Counted from the first letter of the stretch, positions 29,987-39,445 are shown. The stretch is DNA of 64,000 bases from Actinokineospora iranica (GCF_900101685.1 NZ_FMZZ01000001.1:434001-498000), one strand, 5' to 3'. Numbers and translations are program-made. The notes: generated by a model from the sequence alone, not told the origin.

Positions 29987-30811
29987 CTACTCCCCCTTGA
30001 ACTTCGGCGGCCTGCGCTCCAGGAACGCGCCGACGGCTTCACCGAGGTCGCGGCTGGGCAGGAACGCGGCGTTCCAGGTCGAGACATAGCGCAGCCCGTC
30101 GGCGACGCGGCGCTCGCGTTCGAGGTTGAGCACGTCCTTGGTGCCCTGCACGACCAGCGGCGGGTTCGCGGCGATCTCGGCCGCCATGGCGCGCGCCGCG
30201 TCGACCAGGGCCGCCTGGTCCGGGTAAACGCCGTTGACCAGGCCGATGCGCAGGGCGCGCTCGGCGTCGATGTCCTTGCCGGTCAGGGCGAGTTCGCGCA
30301 GGTGGCCCTCGCCGACGATGCCGACGAGCCGCTGCAGGCTGCCCATGTCGGCCACGATGGCGACTTTGACCTCGCGGACGCTGAACTTCGCGTCCGCGCC
30401 TGCCAGCCGGACGTCCGCTGCGGTGATCAGGTCGACCCCGCCGCCGATGCACCAGCCGCTGACCGCGGCGATCACCGGCTTGCGGCACGCGGCGACCGCG
30501 GTGATCCCGTCCTGCATCCGGCGGATATCGTCGAGGAAGCGGGTACGCGGGCCCGCGAGGGAGTCGGCGCCGAGCAGCCCGCCCCACTCGGGCATCATGG
30601 CGGGCAGGTCGAGGCCATAGGAGAAGTGCGCGCCGCCGCCGGTGAGCACGACGGCCCGGGCCTCGGGGTCGGCGTCGATCCGCTTGAACACGTCCGGAAG
30701 CTCGCGCCAGAAGTCCGGGCCCATGGCGTTGCCCTTGCCCGGCCCCAGCAGTGTCACCTCCGCAACGTGGTCGGCCACGTCGACTTTCATGGACACCAGG
30801 TTCTCGGTCAT
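29987..30811 (-). CDS. Enoyl-CoA hydratase/isomerase family (crotonase) protein
   Basis: A 274-residue crotonase-fold protein acting on acyl-CoA. The oxyanion-hole segments are present (GGGAHFSYGLDLPAM and SGWCIGGGVDLITAADVRL). The Asp in DVRLAGADAKFSVREVKVAI is typical of delta3,5-delta2,4-dienoyl-CoA isomerase-like members rather than the two-Glu hydratases. ATG 30811 is reported; ATG 30790 (MKVDVADHVAEV) is an alternative. A TTACC-N4-GGTAA inverted repeat lies 11 bases upstream and may be an operator for a TetR/FadR-type repressor. No beta-oxidation partner is adjacent. Confidence 0.88.
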   Translation of the reverse strand: MTENLVSMKVDVADHVAEVTLLGPGKGNAMGPDFWRELPDVFKRIDADPEARAVVLTGGGAHFSYGLDLPAMMPEWGGLLGADSLAGPRTRFLDDIRRMQDGITAVAACRKPVIAAVSGWCIGGGVDLITAADVRLAGADAKFSVREVKVAIVADMGSLQRLVGIVGEGHLRELALTGKDIDAERALRIGLVNGVYPDQAALVDAARAMAAEIAANPPLVVQGTKDVLNLERERRVADGLRYVSTWNAAFLPSRDLGEAVGAFLERRPPKFKGE

Positions 30812-30821
30812 TCGCCTAGTA

Positions 30822-30835
30822 TTACCCACCGGTAA
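30822..30835. promoter_or_regulatory. Possible operator upstream of the crotonase gene
   Basis: Perfect 5-bp inverted repeat TTACC-CACC-GGTAA, 11 bases upstream of the coding start. It is short, so chance occurrence is possible. Its place, where a -10 would lie, makes a repressor site plausible. Confidence 0.35.
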
Positions 30836-30980
30836 CATCTTGTCAGCACTGACCTTTACCCGAGCTGTCACCGCCGCACACGGTGTTTCCCCCGAACGTG
30901 TGCGCCCAAGTTGGGCTGGCTTGACGGTGGCGGGCGGTAGGTTCCGAACCGTTGAGCCCGGAAGCGATGGGAGTCCCCGG

Positions 30981-31136
30981 ATGGCAAGCCAGAGCGTGAT
31001 GTCCACGCCGATCTTCGACGAGCTCTTGCGCGAGATGAGCGCGAGCGCCGCGGCCGAGGAACCGGCGGAGGACACCGCTGAACCGGCGGGCCAGCAGACC
31101 GAGGCGAGCGGGCGGCGCAGGCACCGCTCGTCGTGA
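30981..31136 (+). CDS. Small hypothetical protein (51 aa)
   Basis: A 51-residue protein MASQSVMSTPIFDELLREM followed by an Ala/Glu-rich acidic stretch and a basic tail (GRRRHRSS). GGGAG lies seven bases before ATG 30981; ATG 30999 is an internal alternative. The amphipathic N-terminal helix plus acidic linker and Arg-rich end suggests a small nucleic-acid- or membrane-associated protein, but no family is recognised. It ends 33 bases before the hydrolase gene on the same strand. Confidence 0.5.
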   Translation: MASQSVMSTPIFDELLREMSASAAAEEPAEDTAEPAGQQTEASGRRRHRSS

Positions 31137-31169
31137 TTCCCAAGCGTGGCCGCGGGTAATCTCGCGAGC

Positions 31170-32009
31170 ATGACGCAGGAGCGCCCCGGCTCGTTCACCT
31201 TCGAGGGCCACACGCTGCGCTACACCGACTTCGGCGGCGGCGACCGCCTGCTCGTCCTCACCCACGGCCAGCTGATGACCCGGCGGATGCACGCGCCGCT
31301 GGCCCGCTCGCTGGCCGCGGCCGGATACCGGGTGGTCACCCTCGACCTGCTCGGCCACGGCGAGTCCGACCGCCCGGTCGAGTCCTGGCGGTACTCGATG
31401 AGCATCTGGGCCGAGCAGGTCGTCGCCCTGCTCGACCACCTCGGCGTGGAGCGCGCGGTCGTCGGCGGGACCTCGCTCGGCGCGAACGTGACCCTGGAGG
31501 TCGCCGTCGCCGCCCCGCGGCGGCTGCGCGGCATGGTCGTGGAGATGCCGGTGCTGGACAACGCGATCGTGGCGGGCCTGCTCGCCTTCACCCCGCTGCT
31601 GTTCACCGCCCGCTTCCTGCCCTCGGCCGTGCGCGCGGTGGCCTGGGCGGCGGGCCGGGTGCCGCGCGGCAACCAGTGGGTCGACGTCGTCGCCGAGACC
31701 CTGCGCCAGGAGCCCGCCGCGATGGCGGCCGCGGTGCACGGCATCTTCTTCGGCCGGATCGCGCCGCCGAAGTCGCTGCGGACCGCGATCGAGGTGCCCG
31801 GCCTGGTCATCGGCCACCGCCGCGACCCCATCCACCCGTTCGGCGACGCGCACATGCTCGCGGGCGAACTGGTCGACGCCGAGTTCGTCGAGGCGGAGAG
31901 CCCGGTGGAGCTGCGCCTGCGGCCCGCGCGGCTGACCGCGCACATCGCCCGCTTCCTCGACGCGCGCCACGCGGTCGATTCCGGCGACTCCGCCGTGACC
32001 GCGCAATAG
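31170..32009 (+). CDS. Alpha/beta hydrolase
   Basis: A 279-residue alpha/beta hydrolase. The strand-turn LLVLTHGQLMTRRMH gives the oxyanion region, LDLLGHGESDRP is the usual Asp-x-x-GHG segment, and VVGGTSLGANV holds the nucleophile Ser in G-x-S-x-G form. The C-terminal acid and His pair would be around HRRDPIHPFGD and later. ATG 31170 (MTQERPGSFTFEG) is preferred over the upstream GTG. No signal peptide is seen. The substrate is unknown. The ArsR gene starts 39 bases later on the same strand. Confidence 0.85.
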   Translation: MTQERPGSFTFEGHTLRYTDFGGGDRLLVLTHGQLMTRRMHAPLARSLAAAGYRVVTLDLLGHGESDRPVESWRYSMSIWAEQVVALLDHLGVERAVVGGTSLGANVTLEVAVAAPRRLRGMVVEMPVLDNAIVAGLLAFTPLLFTARFLPSAVRAVAWAAGRVPRGNQWVDVVAETLRQEPAAMAAAVHGIFFGRIAPPKSLRTAIEVPGLVIGHRRDPIHPFGDAHMLAGELVDAEFVEAESPVELRLRPARLTAHIARFLDARHAVDSGDSAVTAQ

Positions 32010-32048
32010 TCATTTGACACGGTCGGGTCCGATTCAGAGACTCGGATC

Positions 32049-32570
32049 ATGGACATGGGGGATTCACGCAATACTTTGCATGGGATGCGCGCGCTCGCGC
32101 ACCCGCTGCGGATGCGCATTCTGGGCCTGGTCGGCGACCGCGCCATGAGCGCGGCGGAAGTGGCGAGGGAACTCAAGGACAGCCAGCCCAACATCAGCTA
32201 CCACCTGCGCAAGCTCGCCGACGCGGGACTGGTCGAGATCGTCGAGGAGGTTCCCATCCGCGGTGGACTCGCCAAGCGCTACCGGCACTACCCGCCCGCG
32301 GTCGCCGCGCCGCGCGGCCCCGGGGACGACTCGGTGCCCGGCAGGCGTGCCGCGCCGGGCGCGGAGGCCGCGCTCACCGACGCGGAACTGTGGGTCGACC
32401 CGCAGGTCTGGCAGGACCTGGTGGCCCGCGGCCGCGACCTGAGCCACCAGCTGCGGGACGCGGCCCGGCCGCCGCGCACGCCCGGGACCGTCCGGGTGAG
32501 CACCACGATCTCGATGGTCCAGATGGACATCCCGACGCAGGCAACGGGAGACACGCACACCACGGAGTGA
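32049..32570 (+). CDS. ArsR-family winged-helix regulator
   Basis: A 173-residue winged-helix regulator. The DNA-binding domain reads MRALAHPLRMRILGLVGDRA, then SAAEVARELKDSQPNISYHL and RKLADAGLVEIVEE, a classic ArsR/HTH_20 pattern. No CxC metal site is visible, so it is probably not a metal sensor. The MFS gene begins 16 bases downstream, so it most likely controls its own operon with that exporter. ATG 32049 (MDMGDSRNTLHGM) is used. Confidence 0.88.
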   Translation: MDMGDSRNTLHGMRALAHPLRMRILGLVGDRAMSAAEVARELKDSQPNISYHLRKLADAGLVEIVEEVPIRGGLAKRYRHYPPAVAAPRGPGDDSVPGRRAAPGAEAALTDAELWVDPQVWQDLVARGRDLSHQLRDAARPPRTPGTVRVSTTISMVQMDIPTQATGDTHTTE

Positions 32571-32586
32571 GGAGAACCGGGCGCCG

Positions 32587-33831
32587 ATGACGACGGTGGG
32601 GATGTTCGCGCCGCTGCGCGAGCCGATGTTCCGGCGGCTGGCCATCGGCCGGACAACCACCTACATCGGCAACGCGGTGGCCCCGGTGGCGCTCGCGTTC
32701 GCGGTGCTCGACCTCACCGGGTCGGTCGTGGCGCTGGGCCTGGTGGTCGGCGCGCGGTCCATCGCGAACGTGGTGCTGCTGCTCATGGGCGGCGTGCTGG
32801 CCGACCGGCTGCCGCGCGGGGTGATCCTGCAGGGCGCGAGCCTGGCAGCCGCGGTGTCGCAGGCGCTCACCGGGCTCGCGGTCCTGCTGGGCTTCGCCTC
32901 GGTGTGGCTGCTGGTGGTGCTGAGCGTGGTCAACGGCGCCGTGTCCGCGGCGTCGCTGCCCGCGGCGTCGGCGCTGACACCGCAGACCGTGCCCGAGGGG
33001 ATGATCCGGCAGGCCAACGCGGTCGTGCGGATGGGCGTCAACACCGCCATGATCGCGGGCGCGTCGGTCGGCGGCATGGTGGCCGCGCTGGCCGGGCCGG
33101 GCTGGGCGATCCTGGGCACGGCCGCGGTGTTCCTGGCCGCGTCGTTCTTCTACGCGCGGGTGAAGGCCCCGGAGGTCGCCGAGAGCGAGCCGACGCGGCC
33201 GTGGCACGACCTGCGGGTGGGCTGGGCCGAGTTCACCGCGCGCACCTGGGTCTGGTCGGTCGTGGTGGCGCTCATGGTGGTCAACGCCGCGGTGATCGGC
33301 GCCGTCCAGGTGCTCGGCCCGGCCATCGCCGACGCCACCATCGGGCGGCTCGCCTGGGGATTCGTGCTCGGCGCGCAGACCGTCGGCGCCCTGGTGGGCG
33401 GGATGGTGGCGAGCCGGTGGCAGCCCCGGCGCGCGCTGCTGTTCGGCACGGCGCTGATCGCGGTCGAGGCGGTGCCGCTGCTCGTGCTCGCGCACGCCCC
33501 GATGGTCATCCCGCTGCTGGCGGCCATGTTCGTCGGCGGGATGGCCGTGGAGCAGTTCAGCATCGCCTGGGACGTGTCGCTGCAGGAGAACGTGCCGCAG
33601 GACCGGTTGGCCCGGGTGTACTCCTACGACGCGGTGGGCTCGTTCGTCGCGATCCCGCTCGGCGAGATCGCGGTCGGCCCGCTCGCCGCCCACTTCGGCG
33701 CAGCGGCCACGCTGACCGGGCTGGCCGCGCTCGTGGTCGCCGCGATCGTCGGCGCGGTCGTCACCCCGAGCATCCGCGCCCTCGTCCACGGCGACGCGAC
33801 CACCGGCGGGCTGGCCCCGGCGGTCCCGTGA
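32587..33831 (+). CDS. MFS transporter, drug-efflux-like
   Basis: A 414-residue major facilitator with about twelve predicted helices. The loop 2-3 signature appears as LLMGGVLADRLPRGVILQGA, and the start FAPLREPMFRRLAIGRTTTYIGNA is typical of the MFS_3/enterobactin-exporter-like group of actinobacteria. Substrates may be antibiotics or lipophilic compounds. It is co-transcribed with the ArsR regulator just upstream, an arrangement common to inducible efflux. The exact substrate is unknown. Confidence 0.9.
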   Translation: MTTVGMFAPLREPMFRRLAIGRTTTYIGNAVAPVALAFAVLDLTGSVVALGLVVGARSIANVVLLLMGGVLADRLPRGVILQGASLAAAVSQALTGLAVLLGFASVWLLVVLSVVNGAVSAASLPAASALTPQTVPEGMIRQANAVVRMGVNTAMIAGASVGGMVAALAGPGWAILGTAAVFLAASFFYARVKAPEVAESEPTRPWHDLRVGWAEFTARTWVWSVVVALMVVNAAVIGAVQVLGPAIADATIGRLAWGFVLGAQTVGALVGGMVASRWQPRRALLFGTALIAVEAVPLLVLAHAPMVIPLLAAMFVGGMAVEQFSIAWDVSLQENVPQDRLARVYSYDAVGSFVAIPLGEIAVGPLAAHFGAAATLTGLAALVVAAIVGAVVTPSIRALVHGDATTGGLAPAVP

Positions 33832-33899
33832 CCTCCGGTGGCGCCATCGCCGCACTGGACCCGCTCACACCGCACGCGCGCACCTGATAGGTGTTACCC

Positions 33900-35357
33900 G
33901 TGACGGCTTCCCCCCTGCTGCTGGGCATCGATGTCGGGACGACGGCGGTCAAGGTCGCGGTGTTCACTGTGGACGGACGTCCGGTCGCCGCCCATTCGAC
34001 CGACTACCCGATCAGCCGCCCGCGGCCGGGCTGGGCGGAGCAGGACCCGATGGACTGGTGGCACGGCTGCGCCGCAGGCGTCCGGGCGGTCCTCGCCGGG
34101 CAGGCGCCGGGGGCGGTGCGGTCGGTCGGGATCGTGAGCCAGGTGAACACCCACGTCTTCGTGGACGAGCAGCTGGCACCGCTGGCACCCGCGATCATCT
34201 GGCAGGACCAGCGCTGCGCCGACCTCGCCCGCGACCTCGACGCCCGGTTCACCGCCGAGGAGAAGACCCGGATCTGGGGCGGCCCGATCGTCCTCGACGC
34301 CTCGTTCGTCGGGGCGCGGGCGGCCTGGTTCGCCCGAATGGAACCGGATCTGTGGGCGCGCGCCAGGTGGGTGCTGAGCCCGAAGGACTTCGTCGCGGCG
34401 AAGCTGACCGGGCGAATCGCGACGGACCGGCTGTCGGGGGTGCGGGTGGCCGGGGCGTCGGGCTATCTCCCCGAAGCCGTCCGGCTCGTGGACGGGCTGG
34501 CGGAGAGACTGCCGGAGATCAGGGAACCGGAGGCGCCGCTGGGTCAGGCCGCGGGGCTCGGACTCGCTCCCGCGGTTGTGGTCGTGGGAACGATGGACGC
34601 GTTCGGCGCGGTCTTCGGCACCCGCACGACCGAGCCGGGCCGGGCCATGGTGTCCTGCGGGACCTCGCTCGTCGTGGCGGGCGCGTCGCGGGAATCCGCC
34701 CGGGAGCCGGGAATTGTCAGCTTCCCACCCCGCGACGGGCTCACTGTCCACGCGGGACCGACCCAGGCGGCGGGCGATGCCGTGCGCTGGTGGAGCCGCG
34801 TGACGGGCCTGAGCGTCACCGACGTGTTCGCCTCGGCGGCCGAGGGCGCGCCGGGTGTCGTCTTCACCCCGCACCTTCAGGGTGAACGGGCGCCGCTATG
34901 GGACCCCGACGTTCGCGGCAGCTTTCTCGGCCTCGACACGGCGACGACCCGGGCGGACCTGTCCCGCGCGGTCCTCACCGGCGTGGCCATGTCCGCCCGG
35001 CACGTCCTGGAGGGCGTGGAACGGGCGTGCGGTGTGCCGCTGCCGTCGGTCGCTTTCTCCGGCGGCGGCGCCAGAAGCGACCTGTGGACCCAGATCCACG
35101 CGGACATCCTGCGCCGCCCCGTCGGACGGCTGCGCGTGCGCGACAGCGCTGCCCTGGGCGCGGCCCTCCTGGGGGCGGTCGCCGCCGGGATCTACCCCGA
35201 TGTCGAGGCGGCAGCAGCGGCGACAGTCACCGCCGACCGCGTGTTCCACCCCTCCCCCGACGCCGACCGCCTGGATTCCCTCTACGCCGCTTACCGTTCT
35301 TCGCACGACGCTCTGCGCGAGACGCACGCCCATCTCGCTGCCTGGCGCTCGGCCTGA
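33900..35357 (+). CDS. FGGY-family carbohydrate kinase (xylulokinase-like)
   Basis: A 485-residue sugar kinase. The FGGY N-terminal domain has LLGIDVGTTAVKVAVFTVDG (ATP phosphate-binding) and the C-terminal domain has VAFSGGGARSDLWTQIHADI, an adenosine-binding motif. The catalytic Asp is in GTMDAFGAVFGT. The overall pattern is closest to xylulokinase/L-fuculokinase types, but sugar specificity cannot be read from sequence and no sugar isomerase or transporter gene is adjacent. GTG 33900 is preferred, with AGGTG about six bases upstream; GTG 33891 is in frame. It ends at a compact hairpin. Confidence 0.88.
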   Translation: MTASPLLLGIDVGTTAVKVAVFTVDGRPVAAHSTDYPISRPRPGWAEQDPMDWWHGCAAGVRAVLAGQAPGAVRSVGIVSQVNTHVFVDEQLAPLAPAIIWQDQRCADLARDLDARFTAEEKTRIWGGPIVLDASFVGARAAWFARMEPDLWARARWVLSPKDFVAAKLTGRIATDRLSGVRVAGASGYLPEAVRLVDGLAERLPEIREPEAPLGQAAGLGLAPAVVVVGTMDAFGAVFGTRTTEPGRAMVSCGTSLVVAGASRESAREPGIVSFPPRDGLTVHAGPTQAAGDAVRWWSRVTGLSVTDVFASAAEGAPGVVFTPHLQGERAPLWDPDVRGSFLGLDTATTRADLSRAVLTGVAMSARHVLEGVERACGVPLPSVAFSGGGARSDLWTQIHADILRRPVGRLRVRDSAALGAALLGAVAAGIYPDVEAAAAATVTADRVFHPSPDADRLDSLYAAYRSSHDALRETHAHLAAWRSA

Positions 35358-35374
35358 GGCGACCCCGGGTCGCC
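35358..35374. terminator. Compact hairpin between convergent genes
   Basis: GGCGACC-CCG-GGTCGCC, a perfect 7-bp stem with a 3-base loop, immediately follows the kinase stop and precedes the end of the convergent 35380-36528 gene. It probably serves as a short bidirectional terminator. There is no T run. Confidence 0.5.
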
Positions 35375-35379
35375 CTGGA

Positions 35380-36528
35380 TCAGCCGACCACCTCCGGCTG
35401 CTCGGCCTTGTCGGCCGCCGCGCTGTCGTTGTCAGGGCTGTCGCTGTCAGGGCTGTTGACCTCATCGGGATCGTCGGTTGGTTCGGCGGGGCCGCCATCG
35501 AGACGATCGGCGACCGTCCCCGAACCACCCGGCTGGGCTTGACCATCTTGGGTGCCAACGATTTCCCGCCGCGGAATGTCCACTTGGGCGCGACGCACCG
35601 ATTCCTCCAGACCCGCGGTGAGGTTGTCGGTGCGAAACAGGTCGGGGTCGAACGTGGGGCCGGGGCTGACATCCGGCGGCGCGGGGATCACCGGCAGCGA
35701 GGCGCTGTAGCGCTGGATCTCCCTGGTGAGCTCGTCGGCGGCGTCGCGAGTGCCGGACTTGAGCTTGTCCGCCTCGGTCAGGAACGACTCCAGAATCGCC
35801 AGCGGGTCGTCGCCCGAGACCGAGCCGGTGATCGACGCCTCCAGTCCCGTGGTGATCGCCGCCCCCGCCGCCGAGGACGCCGCGGCGGCGCCGTAGGAGA
35901 TCGTGGCGGCTCCGGCGACCCCGACCCCGACCCCGGCGGTGAGCAACCCGGTGATGGCTCCGGCGAACGCGGCGACAAGCACCCGGCCGAAGAGGTTGTC
36001 GTCCGGCGGGTTCTGGCTCTCGTGGTACTGCTTGGCCGCGTCGTGGAAGGACTCGGCCAGGGTTGTCAGGTCGTTGCGGGCGGTCGCGATCAGTTCCCGT
36101 GCCGCGACGACGCCACCCTCCACCTCGCTGATGTTGGTCACGCTGAGGTCGAACGCCTCGGTCAACCGAGCGAGATAGTACTTCGTCTCCTCTGCCGCGG
36201 ACCCGTTCCAGTCGGTGAGCAGCCGCTGCGCCTCTTCCAACTCGACCCGGGTGCCTTGGTCGAGTTCCCGCCAGGTCCGGTCCAGTTGGTCGATGAGGTC
36301 TTGCAGCCCGCCGATGTCGGTCTCCGAGAAGAGCCGGAACACCGCGGCGACCCGGGGCTTGCGCTCATCGAGCAATTCCCCGAATACCCCCACGGTGGGC
36401 ATGGTCGCGTACAGGAGGTAGTCGCACGCGTCGAGAGCTCGGTTCGCGGGCTCGATCAGGTCGTCGTGGATGCCCTCCAGCAACGCCTCCCGCTCCTGGG
36501 CGGCCAGAAAGTCGTCGAATAGTCCCAC
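35380..36528 (-). CDS. Helical WxG-type protein with hydrophobic core and acidic tail, T7SS-associated-like
   Basis: A 382-residue protein of unknown function. Residues 1-190 are helical and include LLTDWNGSAAEETKYYLARL, a W-x-G turn like that of WXG100/LXG secretion substrates. A Gly/Ala-rich hydrophobic stretch (about 185-235, VLVAAFAGAITGLLTAGVG) could be a membrane hairpin. The C-terminal ~120 residues are Pro/Asp/Ser-rich and disordered. GTG 36528 has AGGA five bases upstream. It lies 14 bases downstream of a small gene with a Y-x3-D tail. Together they look like a substrate pair for a type VII secretion system whose machinery is not in the window. Confidence 0.68.
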   Translation of the reverse strand: MGLFDDFLAAQEREALLEGIHDDLIEPANRALDACDYLLYATMPTVGVFGELLDERKPRVAAVFRLFSETDIGGLQDLIDQLDRTWRELDQGTRVELEEAQRLLTDWNGSAAEETKYYLARLTEAFDLSVTNISEVEGGVVAARELIATARNDLTTLAESFHDAAKQYHESQNPPDDNLFGRVLVAAFAGAITGLLTAGVGVGVAGAATISYGAAAASSAAGAAITTGLEASITGSVSGDDPLAILESFLTEADKLKSGTRDAADELTREIQRYSASLPVIPAPPDVSPGPTFDPDLFRTDNLTAGLEESVRRAQVDIPRREIVGTQDGQAQPGGSGTVADRLDGGPAEPTDDPDEVNSPDSDSPDNDSAAADKAEQPEVVG

Positions 36529-36542
36529 TTGGGTCCTGCCCG

Positions 36543-36890
36543 TCAGTCGTCTCGGAGGTCGGCGCTCTCATAGGTCTTGACCACCGCGGCGAGCGCGTCA
36601 CTCGTCGCGGTCGCGCTTTCGCGCAACCGCCTCAACTGGTCGCGCACAGCGCTGACGTGCTGCTGGTAGGCCCACGCGATGCCGTCGAACCCCAGGTTGT
36701 CCCCGAACGCGTGCGCCGGGCCGCCGCCGGTGATCCAGTCCCCCACATCGAAGAACCCGAGCCGGGGCTCCCCGGCGGGCACTTCCGCCTCGCCCGCCCC
36801 GGTCGTCGCGGTGTCCGCCTTCTCCGCCGCGGCCGCGATGTGCCTGCCTGCACGCCGCAACTGCTCAAGCTGAACCTCGAACCCCGGCAT
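36543..36890 (-). CDS. EspC-like / type VII secretion target family small protein
   Basis: A 115-residue helical protein. The start MPGFEVQLEQLRRAGRHIAA and the paired helix after the Gly-rich centre resemble EspC/DUF2580-type ESX-associated proteins. The C-terminal YESAD fits the Y-x3-D/E secretion signal of type VII substrates. The central W residues lie in GDWITGGG rather than in a strict WXG turn. ATG 36890 has GAGGGG five bases upstream. The partner gene follows after 14 bases, so the two are co-translated. The family is inferred from motifs and context. Confidence 0.65.
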   Translation of the reverse strand: MPGFEVQLEQLRRAGRHIAAAAEKADTATTGAGEAEVPAGEPRLGFFDVGDWITGGGPAHAFGDNLGFDGIAWAYQQHVSAVRDQLRRLRESATATSDALAAVVKTYESADLRDD

Positions 36891-37282
36891 GTCAACCCCT
36901 CACTGGTTGTACCGATCTCGTATTACCTGGGCCCCTGCTTTCCACCCGCTCGCGGGCGCCCGGCCTGATCTCAGGTTGGCACGGTCACGGCCCTGTTCGC
37001 CGGTGTTTGACGAAATAATTCTACGTGGATAGAATTAGCATCCGCGTCCAGGTGCGGCGCGCGACCATGGTCACCGCGCCTGACGCGACTCGATCAGGGC
37101 ACGGCTGAGCGGCCCTCGGCCCTGAGGGAGACCCGGCTCCCGGCGGATCACCGACACAAGGCCGCATGGGCCGGTCGGGCATGGATGACCGGCATCGCCC
37201 GCGTGTGCCCGAGCGATCACCGCGGCCGGGGCTTCGCGGCCCCCGAAGCGCCGCCGCCTGCTTCAAACCGGGGGCTCGGTGG
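36891..37282. other. 392-bp intergenic region without a recognised gene
   Basis: No convincing coding frame is present. The region contains the promoter side of the small T7SS-like gene and an unusually AT-rich stretch at about 37008-37040 with a perfect palindrome. The rest, to the uvrB stop, is GC-rich and shows no strong hairpin. Confidence 0.5.
37017..37036. promoter_or_regulatory. AT-rich 20-bp palindrome, orphan operator candidate
   Basis: AATTCTA-CGTGGA-TAGAATT is a perfect 7-bp inverted repeat with a 6-base spacer. It is AT-rich in a ~70% GC background and lies about 127 bases upstream of the EspC-like gene (36890, minus strand). It could regulate that gene or be left from a lost gene. 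Confidence 0.45.
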
Positions 37283-39445
37283 TCAGCGGATGCCCGCGGC
37301 GTCCATGCCGCGGAGTTCGCGTTTGAGGTCGTGGATCTCGTCGCGGAGGCGGGCGGCGAGTTCGAACTGGAGGTCGCGGGCGGCGTTCATCATCTGGTCG
37401 GTCAACTGCTGGACCAGGTCGGCCAGTTCGGCGCGGGGCATGGACTTGACGTCCTTGTCGCCGACGATGCCCGCGCTGCGGGCGTTGCCCGGCTCCCCCG
37501 CGGCGCGTTTGCCGCGGGAGGTGTTGCGGCCGGAGCCGCCGACGGGGACGGGGGCGTTGTCGTCCTCGGCCTCGGTGAACACGCGATCGAGGATGTCGGC
37601 GATCTTCTTGCGCAGCGGCTGGGGGTCCAGGCCGCGTTCGGTGTTGTAGGCGATCTGCTTGGCGCGCCTGCGGTTGGTCTCATCGATGGCGTGCCGCATC
37701 GAGTCGGTGATCTTGTCGGCGTACATGTGGACCTGGCCGGAGACGTTGCGGGCGGCGCGGCCGATGGTCTGGATCAGGGAGGTGCCGCTGCGCAGGAAGC
37801 CTTCCTTGTCCGCGTCGAGGATGGCCACCAGGGACACCTCGGGCAGGTCGAGGCCTTCGCGCAGCAGGTTGATGCCGATCAGCACGTCGAACTCGCCGAG
37901 CCGAAGCTGGCGCAGGAGTTCCACGCGGCGCAGGGTGTCGACCTCGGAGTGCAGGTAGCGGACGCGGATGCCCAACTCCAGCAGGTAGTCGGTCAGGTCC
38001 TCGGCCATCTTCTTGGTCAGCGTGGTGACCAGGACCCGCTCGTCCTTCTCCGCGCGCACCCGGATCTCGTGGACCAGGTCGTCGATCTGGCCCTCGGTCG
38101 GCTTGATGACGACCTCCGGGTCGATCAGGCCGGTCGGGCGGATGACCTGCTCCACGAACTCGCCGCCCGCCTGGCCCATCTCGTACGGGCCGGGCGTCGC
38201 CGACAGGTACACCGTCTGCCCGATGCGCTGGGTGAACTCCTCCCAGGTAAGCGGCCGGTTGTCGACGGCGCTGGGCAGCCGGAACCCGTGCTCGACCAGG
38301 TTGCGCTTGCGGGACATGTCGCCCTCGTACATGCCGCCGATCTGCGGCACCGTCACGTGCGACTCATCGATGACCAGCAGGAAGTCGTCCGGGAAGTAGT
38401 CGATCAGGGTGGCGGGCGCTGTGCCCGCGCCGCGGCCGTCGATGTGCCGGGAGTAGTTCTCGATGCCCGAGCAGAACCCGACCTGGCGCATCATCTCGAT
38501 GTCGTAGCTGGTGCGCATCCGCAGCCGCTGCGCCTCCAGCAGCTTGCCCTGCCGCTCCAGGGTGGCCAGCCGCTCTTCCAGCTCGGCCTCGATGCCCGCG
38601 ATCGCGCGTTCCATCCGCTCGGGGCCCGCGACGTAGTGGGTGGCCGGGAAGATGCGCAGCTCGTCGCACTCGCGGACGATCTCGCCGGTCAGCGGGTGCA
38701 GGTAGTACAGCTTGTCGATCTCGTCGCCGAAGAACTCGACCCGGATGGCCAGCTCCTCGTACGCCGGGATGATCTCCACCGTGTCGCCGCGCACCCGGAA
38801 AGTGCCGCGGGCGAACGCGATGTCGTTGCGGGTGTACTGCACGTCGACCAGCGCGCGCAGGAACAGGTCGCGCTCGACCTCTCCGCCGACCTTGAGCCCC
38901 ACCGAGCGGTCGAGGTAGGACTGCGGCGTGCCGAGACCGTAGATGCACGACACCGAGGCCACCACGATCACGTCCCGCCGCGACAGCAGGCTCATCGTCG
39001 CCGAGTGCCGCAGCCGCTCGACGTCGTCGTTGATCGAGGAGTCCTTCTCGATGTAGGTGTCCGTCTGCGGGATGTACGCCTCGGGCTGGTAGTAGTCGTA
39101 GTAGCTGACGAAGTACTCGACCGCGTTGTCCGGGAAGAAGTCCCGCAGCTCGTTGGCGAGCTGCGCGGCCAGCGTCTTGTTCGGCGCCATGACCAGCGTC
39201 GGGCGCTGCACGCGCTCGATCAGCCAGGCCGTGGTCGCCGACTTGCCCGTGCCGGTGGCGCCGAGCAGCACGACGTCCTGCTCGCCCCCGCGAATGCGCT
39301 TCTCCAGCTCGTCGATCGCGGCGGGCTGGTCGCCCGCGGGCTGGTAGTCCGCGACCATGCGGAACTTCCCGTCCGCGCGCGGGATGTCGCTGACGGGTCG
39401 GTGCTCGGAGTGCGCCAGTACTGGGTGCTCGGTCGGGAAGGCCAC
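37283..39445 (-). CDS. uvrB: Excinuclease ABC subunit B
   Basis: UvrB is the damage-verifying helicase-like subunit of nucleotide excision repair. The 720-residue protein is complete: Walker A GATGTGKS, the beta-hairpin [20 protein letters not shown], the helicase motifs [20 protein letters not shown] and [13 protein letters not shown], and the C-terminal UVR (UvrC-binding) motif [20 protein letters not shown] followed by [14 protein letters not shown] Gly/Arg/Pro-rich linker (~640-670) precedes the UVR motif. It is a single gene with no SOS box recognised upstream. Confidence 0.98.
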   Translation of the reverse strand: MAFPTEHPVLAHSEHRPVSDIPRADGKFRMVADYQPAGDQPAAIDELEKRIRGGEQDVVLLGATGTGKSATTAWLIERVQRPTLVMAPNKTLAAQLANELRDFFPDNAVEYFVSYYDYYQPEAYIPQTDTYIEKDSSINDDVERLRHSATMSLLSRRDVIVVASVSCIYGLGTPQSYLDRSVGLKVGGEVERDLFLRALVDVQYTRNDIAFARGTFRVRGDTVEIIPAYEELAIRVEFFGDEIDKLYYLHPLTGEIVRECDELRIFPATHYVAGPERMERAIAGIEAELEERLATLERQGKLLEAQRLRMRTSYDIEMMRQVGFCSGIENYSRHIDGRGAGTAPATLIDYFPDDFLLVIDESHVTVPQIGGMYEGDMSRKRNLVEHGFRLPSAVDNRPLTWEEFTQRIGQTVYLSATPGPYEMGQAGGEFVEQVIRPTGLIDPEVVIKPTEGQIDDLVHEIRVRAEKDERVLVTTLTKKMAEDLTDYLLELGIRVRYLHSEVDTLRRVELLRQLRLGEFDVLIGINLLREGLDLPEVSLVAILDADKEGFLRSGTSLIQTIGRAARNVSGQVHMYADKITDSMRHAIDETNRRRAKQIAYNTERGLDPQPLRKKIADILDRVFTEAEDDNAPVPVGGSGRNTSRGKRAAGEPGNARSAGIVGDKDVKSMPRAELADLVQQLTDQMMNAARDLQFELAARLRDEIHDLKRELRGMDAAGIR

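Noticed and set aside
32374-33855. Long minus-strand open frame opposite the MFS transporter
   Set aside because: Arg/His/Asp-rich low-complexity product opposite a clear twelve-helix transporter.
37021-37266. 81-codon minus-strand frame upstream of uvrB
   Set aside because: Pro/Arg/Gly-rich composition without domain or good initiation site; it overlaps the AT-rich palindrome at its 3' end.
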